Positions 44,176-53,545 of a DNA stretch of 64,000 nucleotides are shown here, piece after piece (within the stretch, counting starts at the first letter, position 1; each line of letters begins with the position of its first letter). The stretch is taken from the NCBI GenBank assembly GCA_020444425.1, contig JAHLLB010000018.1, positions 1 to 64,000 on the forward strand. The letters run 5' to 3'. This DNA comes from a bacterium. GTDB lineage: Bacteria; Electryoneota; Electryoneia; Electryoneales; Electryoneaceae. The notes beneath the pieces were generated by a model. The model saw only the letters and a list, made by a program, of their open reading frames with translations, was not told where the DNA came from and did no database searches. Both the position numbers and the translations under genes were made by a program.

Positions 44176-45177
44176 TCAGTTCCCCAACGCTTCGTCGATC
44201 AAATCGTTCAGGCTTTCGTAGGTGATCTGCCCGCGGCGCGAATGAATCTTTCCACTCGGCGCGATGATGAAATTCGTCGGCGCGGTGCCGATCAGCAGGT
44301 CATCGGTGGTCCAGCTGATACCGTACGTGTTGAACAGCAGCGGGAAGCTGAGGTTCAGCTCGTCACGGATCGCCTCGAACTTGGCCTGGTCGTCGTTGTA
44401 CCAGCCGACGTTAATCCCCAACACGCGGAACCCATCAGCCGCGCGTTCCTGGAACACCGTTTCAATCGTCGGGAATTCTTCCCGGCAGGGCGTGCAGTTG
44501 TAAAACCAGAAGGTGACAAGGATTACGTCACCCCGGTACTGACCCAGCGTCTGCTCACCGCCCCAATCGTCCGGCAACGTGAAATCGGGGAACAGGTCGC
44601 CGGTCTGGTTCCCGTATTCTGCGGCGGTCAGGTCGATCGTGTACGTGTATTCCTCATCCTCGAGCAGGGTCAGGTCCAGCCGTGACGAGTTGGTGAGATG
44701 GCCTTCCTTGAACAGAGAAACGCTGTGATCTCCAGCAGCGATCAGGAACGGCACCCCGATCTCGATCGTCGGCTGAAACTGTTCATCGATCACGATCATC
44801 GCGTCAGGCGTGTTCGATTCAAGCGTGAGCGTGGATGGCGGAGTGTCCGCCGAGAACAGGAAGTCGACGAACGTCGTTTCCGGAGGATCGACATTCACCG
44901 TTTTCGTCGCGGGAGGGTACAGCAAGCCCGGCTTGATCGTGACTTCATACTGTCCCGAGGGCAAGCTACCCACCTCGACCGGAAGCCGCGTGGAACTGGG
45001 CACATTGTCAACCAGCACCTGTCCCCGCTGCAATGTTATCCCCTGGGTCGTATCCATCGCGGATACCTTGAGCGCACCCAGTTCTTCAACGTCGCTTTCG
45101 TTGATCGAGCATGCCGAAAACAGCGCCACCAGCAACAACAGTCCCGCCACAGCCGTCGTCAAAATCACACGTTGCAT
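44176..45177 (-). CDS. Thioredoxin-fold (TlpA/ResA-like) lipoprotein with PEGA-like repeats
   Basis: This 333-residue protein has signal peptide MQRVILTTAVAGLLLLVAL and lipobox FSAC, so it is membrane-anchored outside the cytoplasm. Residues about 30-190 look like two PEGA-type beta domains (PSSTRLPVEVGSLPSGQY; DAMIVIDEQFQPTIEIG). Residues about 195-333 form an AhpC/TSA-thioredoxin domain with active site NCTPCREEFP and a cis-Pro in IGTAPTNFII. It should act as a thiol-disulfide reductant, for example in cytochrome maturation. It lies 15 nt after the ribbon-helix-helix gene and is likely co-transcribed. Confidence 0.9.
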   Translation of the reverse strand: MQRVILTTAVAGLLLLVALFSACSINESDVEELGALKVSAMDTTQGITLQRGQVLVDNVPSSTRLPVEVGSLPSGQYEVTIKPGLLYPPATKTVNVDPPETTFVDFLFSADTPPSTLTLESNTPDAMIVIDEQFQPTIEIGVPFLIAAGDHSVSLFKEGHLTNSSRLDLTLLEDEEYTYTIDLTAAEYGNQTGDLFPDFTLPDDWGGEQTLGQYRGDVILVTFWFYNCTPCREEFPTIETVFQERAADGFRVLGINVGWYNDDQAKFEAIRDELNLSFPLLFNTYGISWTTDDLLIGTAPTNFIIAPSGKIHSRRGQITYESLNDLIDEALGN

Positions 45178-45192
45178 CGTCCACCACCTCTG

Positions 45193-45651
45193 CTATGCGC
45201 CTTCCCCCGGGCGTTCATCCTCGTCGTCAACCGAAGTCACACCCGTCTCACCCGCGAGCGAACGCAACTCCTGCTTGATGTCTTGAATCTGACGGATCCG
45301 TTCACCGATCCGCTCGAACAAATCCTGCTTCGCCTCGATCCCCTCGGCGATCAGGTAGGCCGCCGCCTCACTGCGGCTGCGGAACAGGCCGGCGTCCTTC
45401 AGGTCGTTGATCCGGTTCAACGCTTCCTCATTGACCCGAACCATCAGCACATGATCCCGCGAGACCAGCGCCTGCTTAACCACGCTGGAGACGCTGCCGG
45501 CAACACGGCTGGCCGTGCGCTTCACTTTGCCACCGATCTTGCCGCCTTCCGCGCCCTCCGCCTCTTCAACCTCAGCGGATTCGTCGTCCAGCAGTTCCGA
45601 GTCTGCATCCACGTGCAGCGGATCGTCCGGCCTTTTCTCTGTCTCATCCAT
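45193..45651 (-). CDS. Ribbon-helix-helix-like protein with acidic N-terminal region
   Basis: This 152-residue protein has a highly acidic N-terminal third (DDPLHVDADSELLDDESAEV) and a segment KIGGKVKRTASRVAGSVSSV. Residues about 68-115 read as a ribbon-helix-helix motif (DHVLMVRVNEEALNRINDL, RSRSEAAAYLIAEGI). A coiled coil (LFERIGERIRQIQDIKQEL) ends it. It could bind DNA or mediate oligomerisation. Start ATG 45651 has AAGGA upstream; a GTG at 45672 is a good alternative. It sits between the helicase and TlpA-like genes. Confidence 0.75.
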   Translation of the reverse strand: MDETEKRPDDPLHVDADSELLDDESAEVEEAEGAEGGKIGGKVKRTASRVAGSVSSVVKQALVSRDHVLMVRVNEEALNRINDLKDAGLFRSRSEAAAYLIAEGIEAKQDLFERIGERIRQIQDIKQELRSLAGETGVTSVDDEDERPGEGA

Positions 45652-45758
45652 TACTGTCGAATCCTTAGCCACCTTGCGCCTTCCCCATGCCTGGACACGT
45701 TCCCTGCATCCTGCAAGGTACACTCCAGCACCGCCGCTCGCCACGCTTGCGCTCAGGT

Positions 45759-48269
45759 TCAACCATCCGTGTCCGCTCCAGGTTGAGACGGATGGTTGCG
45801 TTTCCAGTCCGTGAGGAAGTCGTGCAGAAGTGACGCATCGTCCACAATATCACTCGCCGCCCAGTCATCACCGAGTAACGCTTCCACCTGCGGTTCCTGG
45901 TAGCGATGATCGATCAGCAACAGTACTCCCGCCTGCTCCGGCGAACGAAACAGGCGTCCGCCCGCCTGACGAATCCGTCGCACCCCCTGCACCAGGTACG
46001 GTGACACGGTCGAGTCCTCATCCTGCCCTTCGTACAGGCTGAGCAGTTCATCTCGGGCGTTTGGCGGCGGAATGCCCATCGAGACCACCGCCGCGCCGGT
46101 GTACAACCCGGCGGGTGGATCAAACCCTTCCGCGTATTTCCCGCCCAGCACCGCCAGGTGCAGCCTTGGCCCCGCCTCACGGTCGAGAAACTTGAGCATC
46201 GCCGGGGTCAAGCCCGCCTGTAACTCGGTCACCGACACCGGCTGATATGCCAACGCCGCCCGTGCCTGCTCGAGATACGCCCGCGACGGGAAGAACACCA
46301 GCCACGCGCCATCCGTCGCCTGAGCCGCGTGTACCAACAGCTCACACAACTCGCCGAGTGTTTCCTCACGCCTGCGCCACGTTGTCGACAACCCGACATA
46401 CCGGATCACTGTACGCGCGGAACTGTCCACCGGCGGCACCAGGCTCAACCGTTCGCAATCTCGCGGCGGCAAACCGAGCTGATGCGCGGTCAGATCGAAC
46501 GGGGCGAGGGTCGCCGAGAACAAGATCGTCGAACGCGTCGATTCCCACACCGGACGCAGCACATGCGCAGAATCCATCAGCTCCCAGAACACTCCGGCGG
46601 ATTTTGTCTCGATGTACGCCGAGAATGCGTGCGGTTCACGCGTCGCCGCAGCCGCATTGAGCAGGTGACGCAGCAGCTCTCGGGTTTCCCCGGTTACCCC
46701 GGCGGCAAACAGCGCCGGAGACAGCAGCGCCAATCGTTCCAGCGGTTGTGCAAAGTCCGGATCGTCCGGGTCGATCCGTTCGTACGCGACCCCGGTTTCG
46801 TCGAGATCGCGCAGACGGGCGTCCAGCCGTTCGGCCAGCGTGTCGAGCACGCCCAGCACCTCATCCCCCCACGGCGCGTTGTGGAAATCCGCCTCGTCCG
46901 CGATCCGGGCGATGTCCTTCATCCGCACACGCCCGGCGTGCTGATCCCGCACCCGATCCACCACACCGTGCGCTTCGTCGACCAGCAACACCGTCGGACG
47001 CGCAAACCGGCCCGGATCAAACCAACCGCCGTATCGTCCCCCACGCCGGACGAACAGGTTGACATCCCCGATCAACACGTCCGCCTCCCGCGCGAACGCA
47101 CTCTGCACCAGACCGGGATCGACACCCTGCTGTTCCGCCAGCGACTTGACGTCGTCCGGCGTGATCGGGTCGGGATCGTTTAACCGTTCGCTCAACCACT
47201 CCGGTGCGTCGTAACGGTCGATCGGATCGTCCTCGCGCTCGTTCGGTGGGGCCGCGCCAAGCCGTGCCTGCGAACCAAGCAGCAACACTCGCCCGCGTGC
47301 GAGATGGCCGGGGTGGCCCGACTTGTCTTGTTCGGCAGGGGGACACTTTGTCCTCAAAGTGTCCCCCTTTTTGTCATCCACATCCGGGGACACATGGTCA
47401 GGGGACACATGGTCAGGGGACACATTGTCCCCAATGTGTCCCCGGAAATTATCATAACCCGTCGCCGCTTCAATCAACGCCAGCCGGTCAGCCTGCTGCG
47501 AGGTGCGTGAGGTCGCGTACGCCAGCCGCCAACCATGACGAACACATTCCCGGTACGCCGTCAACAGAATCGGCGCCGTCTTGCCGGAACCGGTCGGCGA
47601 TTCCAGCAACAGGTGACGTTTGCCATTCAACGCCTCCGCGACAGCCTCTTCCATCTCCGTCTGCAACGGTCGCCGCTCCGGCCACGGCCACACCACCGCG
47701 CCGGCATGCCGCCTGCGTTCCGCGAGACGCGCCGCCTCCGCACGCTCGTAGCGCAGGATCTGCAGCAAGCGCCGGTGGACCTCGACACGTAGTTCGTCGA
47801 GCAGATGGATCGAGCGTTCCACCACGTGTTCGTCAACGGTTCCATTGAGCGGGTCGAGGTAGGTCAGGCGGCCAGCGGGGGCGGGTTCGTCGGCGTGGGT
47901 CGTGCGCCAGATCCAGAGGTACAGCAGCAGCTGCTTCAGGTCGCCGGGCAGCGGCAGTTCGGCAGATCCCAACGGCTTGAGTTTCACCTCTTCCAGGATC
48001 GTCTGGCCACGTTCTGACCACACACCGTCGATGCGACCGCTGAGCAGCACACGGCCACCGTCGACCGTCAGCTCCAACGATACCGGCTGTTCAGGCAGGT
48101 AGGTTTCCTCCGCCGACGCACGCCTTTCGGCGTGGAGGATGTGCGCGTTGCGGCCCAGCTCGGCACGTTGCGGACCGGCCAGCGCGGCGGACGCCGCCCG
48201 GCGTTCACGGACAAGATCCGTGACCGAAACTCGCAGTGTGTCAGATGTCGAATCGTAGCGGACAGGCAT
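45759..48269 (-). CDS. PD-(D/E)XK nuclease fused to a Rad3/DinG-type helicase
   Basis: This 836-residue protein starts at ATG 48269. Residues 1-180 carry a RecB/Cas4-type nuclease: D81 in LSGRIDGVW, E94-x-K96 in ILEEVKLKP, and Q113xxxY117. Helicase motifs follow: Walker A ESPTGSGKT (223-231), ATSRTSQQADRL, DEAH box LLVDEAHGV, and LFSATLAP. Members with an Fe-S domain have Cys in an LGSRxxLC-type motif; here it reads LGSQARLGAAPP (331-342), so the cluster is missing. Residues about 277-311 are encoded by palindromic repeats inserted in frame. Role: probably DNA repair or processing. Confidence 0.9.
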   Translation of the reverse strand: MPVRYDSTSDTLRVSVTDLVRERRAASAALAGPQRAELGRNAHILHAERRASAEETYLPEQPVSLELTVDGGRVLLSGRIDGVWSERGQTILEEVKLKPLGSAELPLPGDLKQLLLYLWIWRTTHADEPAPAGRLTYLDPLNGTVDEHVVERSIHLLDELRVEVHRRLLQILRYERAEAARLAERRRHAGAVVWPWPERRPLQTEMEEAVAEALNGKRHLLLESPTGSGKTAPILLTAYRECVRHGWRLAYATSRTSQQADRLALIEAATGYDNFRGHIGDNVSPDHVSPDHVSPDVDDKKGDTLRTKCPPAEQDKSGHPGHLARGRVLLLGSQARLGAAPPNEREDDPIDRYDAPEWLSERLNDPDPITPDDVKSLAEQQGVDPGLVQSAFAREADVLIGDVNLFVRRGGRYGGWFDPGRFARPTVLLVDEAHGVVDRVRDQHAGRVRMKDIARIADEADFHNAPWGDEVLGVLDTLAERLDARLRDLDETGVAYERIDPDDPDFAQPLERLALLSPALFAAGVTGETRELLRHLLNAAAATREPHAFSAYIETKSAGVFWELMDSAHVLRPVWESTRSTILFSATLAPFDLTAHQLGLPPRDCERLSLVPPVDSSARTVIRYVGLSTTWRRREETLGELCELLVHAAQATDGAWLVFFPSRAYLEQARAALAYQPVSVTELQAGLTPAMLKFLDREAGPRLHLAVLGGKYAEGFDPPAGLYTGAAVVSMGIPPPNARDELLSLYEGQDEDSTVSPYLVQGVRRIRQAGGRLFRSPEQAGVLLLIDHRYQEPQVEALLGDDWAASDIVDDASLLHDFLTDWKRNHPSQPGADTDG
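47338..47367. repeat. GGGGACACTT-family palindrome inside the helicase gene
   Basis: GGGGGACACTTTG and CAAAGTGTCCCCC are perfect 13-bp arms around TCCT. It lies within the nuclease-helicase coding sequence and reads as GDTLRTKCPP in the protein, the same peptide type produced by the copy at 44084. Confidence 0.9.
47384..47444. repeat. Compound GGGGACACAT repeat inside the helicase gene
   Basis: Two direct 15-bp copies of GGGGACACATGGTCA are followed by the palindrome GGGGACACATTG-TCC-CCAATGTGTCCCC. It reads as NVSPDHVSPDHVSPD in the helicase and keeps the frame. It is 16 nt from the copy at 47338-47367. Confidence 0.88.
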
Positions 48270-48353
48270 GGGGGAAGGTAGCGAAAATAAGAGACTCGGT
48301 ACACTTCGTACCGAGTTGGTTAATTGTCTATTTATGGCATAATATATATACAA

Positions 48354-50114
48354 CTACTCAAACACATGAGGATACGGATATGGCGGGCGCCAGGGGGTCG
48401 GGAGAACACCTTCGCAATGATCAATCCGGGATTGGATATCATACGGCAAATCATCCTCCCAGACTCCACCGGTATTCCAGGAATTTCCACCGTAGAGAAG
48501 GTTTGCTGTAAAAAATGCACAACGATTCGTGTCAGAAATTCCCGGGTGGAAGGAAATAAAGGGAAAGGAGCCCGTATGCCGTTCAATCGTGCATTCGACA
48601 AAAATAATCGCTCCCATTGCTCTGTTAATCGTATTTTCCGAACAGATAATCAATCCACCGTCACGATGCATGCCGCCGATGCGGATCGGTGTTGCCTTCT
48701 GTCCGGCATGATTTTCATCAATATGGAGACCCTGAACGAGCACCTGGCCCGCAACAGTGAGCCCGAGATCACCCGGAAACCAGAACGCCACTGAATTTGT
48801 GTCTGGTTTCTGACCGTTTTGAGCTAACATCCCGCCTTGAATCAGGATGTTCTCTTCCGACATCTCGATAATCAGACCACCACTGTAGTTATTGCTCGAA
48901 TTAATGGAGTTGATGCTAATGTTATGTGCGTCCTGGTCAAACCAAAGGCCAACACCTTGATTCTCATGGAACGAAACGTCCTCAACGCACACATCATGGA
49001 CTCTGTGCAGCTTTGACCCACCGCAGTCGTGATCCATCCTCTTGGAACGATAAGCTCGCCAGTTATTGTAACTGATATCACAATCAAAGATGCCCATTCC
49101 CACGCAGTCCTGTGCGAAAAGCCCATAGGTTCCGTTATGGTTGAATGTCGAGTTGGTAATCAACACACTCGGACTATCCTCCGAAACTTCCGGATCGCAA
49201 TAATACTCCATATTCACTTCGTCAAAACCGGCGATACATTTTGTGATCGTTAAACCACGTCCTCCATTGTAATCAAAGTGACAGTTGTCGATCCTGACAT
49301 TCGAACACAGCTTGATCTGCACAGCAGGTTCTCCCTGATACGGCGAGGTCAGCGTGAACCGGAGATTCTTCAGCGTGATGCTGTTGACTTCGTGGAAGTT
49401 GAATAGCGTCTGTAGCCGGGGTGTGTACCACTTGTATACTGTCGTATCCGTGAAGGTTACGAATGGGACATCCGCATGGATACGAATGCGTTTATCCTGA
49501 AATGGAAAACGAACGTTCACAGACCATGTATTCTCATCCGGATCGCCTTCATCTACAAACTGCTCTGGATACATCACGTATGAACCGTATTCGAAGGATC
49601 CCTGATTATTGTAAACGTAGCCAACAAATTCGCGGTGCTTGAGAAAGCTGCCATCGAAGGGGATGGTGGGATAGGAAGGTTCCACATCCACGGAATCGGC
49701 GTACCACAGAGTATCCCCTTGGGCGTTTGTGTCAGGCAGGGCAGGAAAATTGAAAATCTGGTTCTGCGGCCAAACGCGTTCGTAATAATCTTCACCGACG
49801 GGTGCGCTCCAATTGGTCAAGATGAATCTGGAATCAATCCCCGTAATAGTTTGCAGACCGGGATATCCTTCGATGGTCAGATCCGGCCTCCTGGATTCGT
49901 TCTGAAGGACGTCATACCAAGGAAGTGCGTTGTCCCTCCCTATCCCCAGGTGCATTGGACCGTTTATCAGCCGCAGAACAACTGGCTCTGTATCTGTCCA
50001 GACTTCCGTGAACGCATGCTCGAAGGTTCGCCACGGATGATCTGTGTCGAGACCGGTGTTGGCGTTGTCACCATGAGGTGAGATATAGTAGATTTCGGCA
50101 TGGGGGTAGAACAA
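48354..50114 (-). CDS. Parallel beta-helix (pectate-lyase-like) protein, signal peptide frameshifted
   Basis: This 586-codon open frame has beta-helix repeats (NVRIDNCHFDYNGGRGLTI, VLITNSTFNHNGTYGLFAQ, GIFDCDISYNNWRAY, NSINSSNNYSGGLIIEMS). The body is intact, but its frame has no ATG start and no signal peptide. A perfect signal peptide, MRTIVPISLAISFLLV, begins at ATG 50161 in another frame and would join the body by a -1 shift near 50113-50115 (a short T run). This suggests a recent one-base deletion, a sequencing error, or a pseudogene. No T9SS tail. Base composition is more AT-rich than nearby genes. Confidence 0.75.
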   Translation of the reverse strand: MFYPHAEIYYISPHGDNANTGLDTDHPWRTFEHAFTEVWTDTEPVVLRLINGPMHLGIGRDNALPWYDVLQNESRRPDLTIEGYPGLQTITGIDSRFILTNWSAPVGEDYYERVWPQNQIFNFPALPDTNAQGDTLWYADSVDVEPSYPTIPFDGSFLKHREFVGYVYNNQGSFEYGSYVMYPEQFVDEGDPDENTWSVNVRFPFQDKRIRIHADVPFVTFTDTTVYKWYTPRLQTLFNFHEVNSITLKNLRFTLTSPYQGEPAVQIKLCSNVRIDNCHFDYNGGRGLTITKCIAGFDEVNMEYYCDPEVSEDSPSVLITNSTFNHNGTYGLFAQDCVGMGIFDCDISYNNWRAYRSKRMDHDCGGSKLHRVHDVCVEDVSFHENQGVGLWFDQDAHNISINSINSSNNYSGGLIIEMSEENILIQGGMLAQNGQKPDTNSVAFWFPGDLGLTVAGQVLVQGLHIDENHAGQKATPIRIGGMHRDGGLIICSENTINRAMGAIIFVECTIERHTGSFPFISFHPGISDTNRCAFFTANLLYGGNSWNTGGVWEDDLPYDIQSRIDHCEGVLPTPWRPPYPYPHVFE

Positions 50115-50316
50115 ACGAGCAAGAACGAGATGGCGAGCGAAATTGGCACTATTGTGCGCATAGAACCCTCGGGTGATCTAGTAACTTGATGGAATGTAAA
50201 GAAATCCTCCTCCACTTTGGGTGATCGGAGAGTCTCCGGAGACAGTCGATACTTCTATGAGTGAGCATGGTAGCTCCGGGCGTTGATTTTATTCTTGTCG
50301 CCAATTGAGGTGAACG

Positions 50317-51780
50317 ATGATGCTTTTTTTCTTTGCGATTCTAGTTTCTTTCATGTTGCTGTCCGGCCCTGTCCAGGCACAACCTCCCGACACGTCATGG
50401 ACGGCTACGTGGCAGTACGAGTATAACGAAGATATCCGCTGCATCCGTTCAATGTCAGATGGAGGATTTATAGCAGGTGGGTGGACGATGTATGGACCTG
50501 GATATGTCAATTCCTGGATTCTGCGCGGAGATGCACAAGGCAACGAAATCTGGACTCTGTTGGAATCCGGCGGGGAAAATGATGCGACCGACTACATCGA
50601 ACCCACCCGCGACGGCGGATTCATCACCTGCGGCGAAACGTGGAATGTCCTCACCTGGGACGGGTTTGTCCGCAAGCTGAATGCAGATGGTGAGCAACTC
50701 TGGGCACGACGGATCGGAGACATCAACTGGGACGATGTCGCACTCTGTGTCCGTGAACTCCCGGATGGAAGCGGATTTGTCGCCACAGGCATCAGCGGCG
50801 GCCACCCTTTCCTGTGGAAACTCGCCCCGGACGGGCAAACTGTCTGGCGGCGAAATTACCCCTATATCCCCTGGGAAGTTCCAAACTTCGTCGAACCCGC
50901 CGCCAACGGTGATCTGATCGTCGCTGCGGCCTACCCGCAACAGTTCTTCCTCGCACGCTTTTCCGCTTCCGGACAGCACCTCTGGCACAGAACCTACCAA
51001 TCAGGCGACTCATATAGCGGTGAAGCTTCATGCGTCCGCGAAGCTCCAGACGGCAGTATCTACGCCGCCGGGACACTCTATTTCTTCGGTACGTCGTTCG
51101 CCTGGTACGTGATCAAGACCGATCCGCAAGGCAACCTCATCTGGGAGCATATTTATGACCTCCCAACCACCGCCTCCCAGGAAGCGACGGAGCTTTGCCT
51201 CACGCCCGACGGCAACCTCGTCGTCGCGGGATTCGCCGATCCGAATTATCTATTGATGAAATACGATCCCGACGGCAATGTTCTGTGGCAACTGGAACTC
51301 CCCGATGGCAAAGCGTTCTCGATTGACCAGATGCGTGACGGCGGCTACATTTTCGGCGGCGAATACACCACCAACGGCGGCGGCGACTCCGAAGCCTTCC
51401 ACCTGATCAAAACCGAACCCGAAGTCCTGATCGAGCTGCAGCCGTGGAATCCGCAGCTTCCGGCGTCGGGCGGCTGGCTCAGCTATGGCGCGCAGGTGAG
51501 CAACATCCTCGTCAATCCGACGCCGCTGGACGCGTGGCTCGTGCTCACCAACCCAGACGGCCAGCGTTTCCGGCTGAACAGCTTCCCCGTTACACTCCAG
51601 CCCGGCGCGACCTTCAGCCGCCCGCGAATCAACGTCTGGATCCCACCCAACGCCCCCAACGGCACCTGGACCCTCGAAGCGCACCTCGGCGTCGCGCCGC
51701 CAATCCCCCCGCCCGGCGGACAACACGCCACCCGCAACATGGGCCTGGGATCGTTTGCGTTCACGAAGTCATCTGAGTAG
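50317..51780 (+). CDS. Secreted beta-propeller-like protein
   Basis: This 487-residue protein starts at ATG 50317 (GAGGTGA upstream; ATG 50320 also possible) with signal peptide LFFFAILVSFMLLSGPVQAQ. Residues about 25-365 show repeated blades of about 50 residues: DGGFIAGGWTMYGPGYVNSW, WILRGDAQGNEIWTLLESGG, DGGFITCGETWN, LVVAGFADPNYLLMKYDPDG. This is typical of bacterial delta-60-type propeller proteins. A C-terminal beta domain (365-487) follows, without a YPNP sorting signal. Likely periplasmic or extracellular binding protein. It starts divergently from the beta-helix gene. Confidence 0.85.
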   Translation: MMLFFFAILVSFMLLSGPVQAQPPDTSWTATWQYEYNEDIRCIRSMSDGGFIAGGWTMYGPGYVNSWILRGDAQGNEIWTLLESGGENDATDYIEPTRDGGFITCGETWNVLTWDGFVRKLNADGEQLWARRIGDINWDDVALCVRELPDGSGFVATGISGGHPFLWKLAPDGQTVWRRNYPYIPWEVPNFVEPAANGDLIVAAAYPQQFFLARFSASGQHLWHRTYQSGDSYSGEASCVREAPDGSIYAAGTLYFFGTSFAWYVIKTDPQGNLIWEHIYDLPTTASQEATELCLTPDGNLVVAGFADPNYLLMKYDPDGNVLWQLELPDGKAFSIDQMRDGGYIFGGEYTTNGGGDSEAFHLIKTEPEVLIELQPWNPQLPASGGWLSYGAQVSNILVNPTPLDAWLVLTNPDGQRFRLNSFPVTLQPGATFSRPRINVWIPPNAPNGTWTLEAHLGVAPPIPPPGGQHATRNMGLGSFAFTKSSE

Positions 51781-51817
51781 TACCACCACAAACGGCGGGT
51801 CACAGGGGCAGGATCGT

Positions 51818-53545
51818 TTACCTCACCCCCATCGCCGTCCCGACAGATCGCGGATCGGCGGCGCCGAAGTACAGGCCCGTTTCCGGATCGAGCAGCACCG
51901 CCTGCACCACGCTGCCCGGCGTGTAATGCACCGCGCTGTGGCCCTGTTGACGCAGCAGATGCACGACATCCGGCGAAATGTCTTCGCTCACGTACAGATA
52001 GTCCGGCGACCACTGGTGGTGGATACGGGGTTCGGAAACAGCGTCCTGGACGTCCATCCCGAAGTCGATCACGTTGAGGATCGTCTGCAACGTGCCGGTG
52101 ATGATCTTCGGCCCACCTGCCGCGCCGACCGCCATGAACGGCTGCCCGTCCTTGACGATGATCGTCGGCGTCATGCTCGACAACGGCCGCTTGCCCGGAC
52201 GGATCGAATTTGCTTCCGTCCCGACCAGCCCGAAGTAGTTCGGCACACCCGGCTGCGCGGAAAAATCGTCCATCTCGTTGTTGAGGAAGATGCCCGTATC
52301 GCCGAGGATGACTTTGGACCCGAAGTGCGTGTTCACAGTCGTCGTCAACGCCACCATGTTGCCCCACTGGTCCACCACGCTGAGGTGCGAGGTGTGGCCG
52401 TCCTTAAGCAACGAGTCCGGCGGATTGTCCATGTACTGTAGAGGGTTGCCGGGACCGCGCGGGTGACGGTCGTAGATGTTGATGATCCGGCCACGCAGGG
52501 AGTCCGCGTACGCCTTCGAGATCAGCCCTTCCACCGGCACATTGACAAAGTCCGGATCGCCAAGAAATTCCGCCCGGTCGGCGAACGCGAGGTCCATCGC
52601 TTCCGCGAGGTGATGATACCAGTTGACTGAACGCACCCCGAACTGCGGCAGATTCCAGCCCTCGAGGATGTTCAGCATCTGCACCAGGTGTATCCCGCCG
52701 GAGCTGGGCGGCGGCATGGAGTAGACGTCGTAGCCGCGATACGTGCCGTGGATCGGCTCACGAACCGTCGCGTGGTAGTTCGCGAGATCGTCCGCGGTGA
52801 TCAGCCCACCGTTTTCCTCCATGAAGCGCACGATCTCGTCCGCAATGCTGCCCTGGTAGAATTCGTCGCCGCCATGGTCCGCGATCTTCTTCAACGATCG
52901 CGCGAGATCCTTCTGGATGTGCAGCTCGCCGACGCCGACCGTCATCGAATCCTCGTCCAGCATCACCCGCGCCGTGCTCGGAAACACCTTGAAATAGGGG
53001 AGCGCACCCTCATACACCCGCGCCTCAGGTGGGCTGATGACGTAGCCCTCGTCCGCGTGCTGGATCGCCCGTTTCATGATACGTGACCGCTTCATCGTGC
53101 CGAACATCTCAAGCGCCTTTTCGCGTGCGGCAACCGAGCCCGGCACACCACCCGCGAGGATGCCGATCTCGGAGAGACCGGGAACGACCAGGCTGTCCGG
53201 ACCGATGTACATGTCGCGATGTGCGGCCGCCGGAGCGACCTCACGGCCGTCGATGCAGACCACTTCGCCCGTCTCGCCGTCACGGATCACCCAGAACTCA
53301 CCGCCGCCGAGCCCTTCGCTGTAGCCGCAGACCACGTCCAGCGTGTAAATCGCCGCGAGGGCGGCGTCGATTGCGGTCCCGCCGTCGTTGAGCACCTCCC
53401 AACCAGCCTCGGTGGCGAGCGGGTGCGCGGTGGCGATCATTCCGCCGGTGCCCCATTCGGGCGGCGGAGCGGCGGCGTTGGAGCTGAACGGGACAAGCAA
53501 CAGGGCGAGCAGCAGAATCGGGAGCAGCACGGGTGCGGATCGCAT
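51818..53545 (-). CDS. ggt: Gamma-glutamyltransferase
   Basis: This 575-residue exported Ntn-hydrolase hydrolyses glutathione and other gamma-glutamyl compounds. It has signal peptide APVLLPILLLALLLVPFSSNA, large-subunit motifs (GGEFWVIRD, DGREVAPAAA, GGVPGSVAAREKALEMFG), and the autocleavage site with the nucleophilic Thr in DGHTSHLSVVDQWGNMVAL, then IRPGKRPLSSMTPTII and AVGAAGGPKIITGTLQTI. The length is normal. Periplasmic location is expected. It stands alone between converging and diverging genes. Confidence 0.95.
   Translation of the reverse strand: MRSAPVLLPILLLALLLVPFSSNAAAPPPEWGTGGMIATAHPLATEAGWEVLNDGGTAIDAALAAIYTLDVVCGYSEGLGGGEFWVIRDGETGEVVCIDGREVAPAAAHRDMYIGPDSLVVPGLSEIGILAGGVPGSVAAREKALEMFGTMKRSRIMKRAIQHADEGYVISPPEARVYEGALPYFKVFPSTARVMLDEDSMTVGVGELHIQKDLARSLKKIADHGGDEFYQGSIADEIVRFMEENGGLITADDLANYHATVREPIHGTYRGYDVYSMPPPSSGGIHLVQMLNILEGWNLPQFGVRSVNWYHHLAEAMDLAFADRAEFLGDPDFVNVPVEGLISKAYADSLRGRIINIYDRHPRGPGNPLQYMDNPPDSLLKDGHTSHLSVVDQWGNMVALTTTVNTHFGSKVILGDTGIFLNNEMDDFSAQPGVPNYFGLVGTEANSIRPGKRPLSSMTPTIIVKDGQPFMAVGAAGGPKIITGTLQTILNVIDFGMDVQDAVSEPRIHHQWSPDYLYVSEDISPDVVHLLRQQGHSAVHYTPGSVVQAVLLDPETGLYFGAADPRSVGTAMGVR

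Noticed and set aside
48324-48794. Plus-strand frame opposite the 3' end of the beta-helix gene
   Set aside because: The minus strand shows clear beta-helix repeats, so this frame is the shadow of a real gene.
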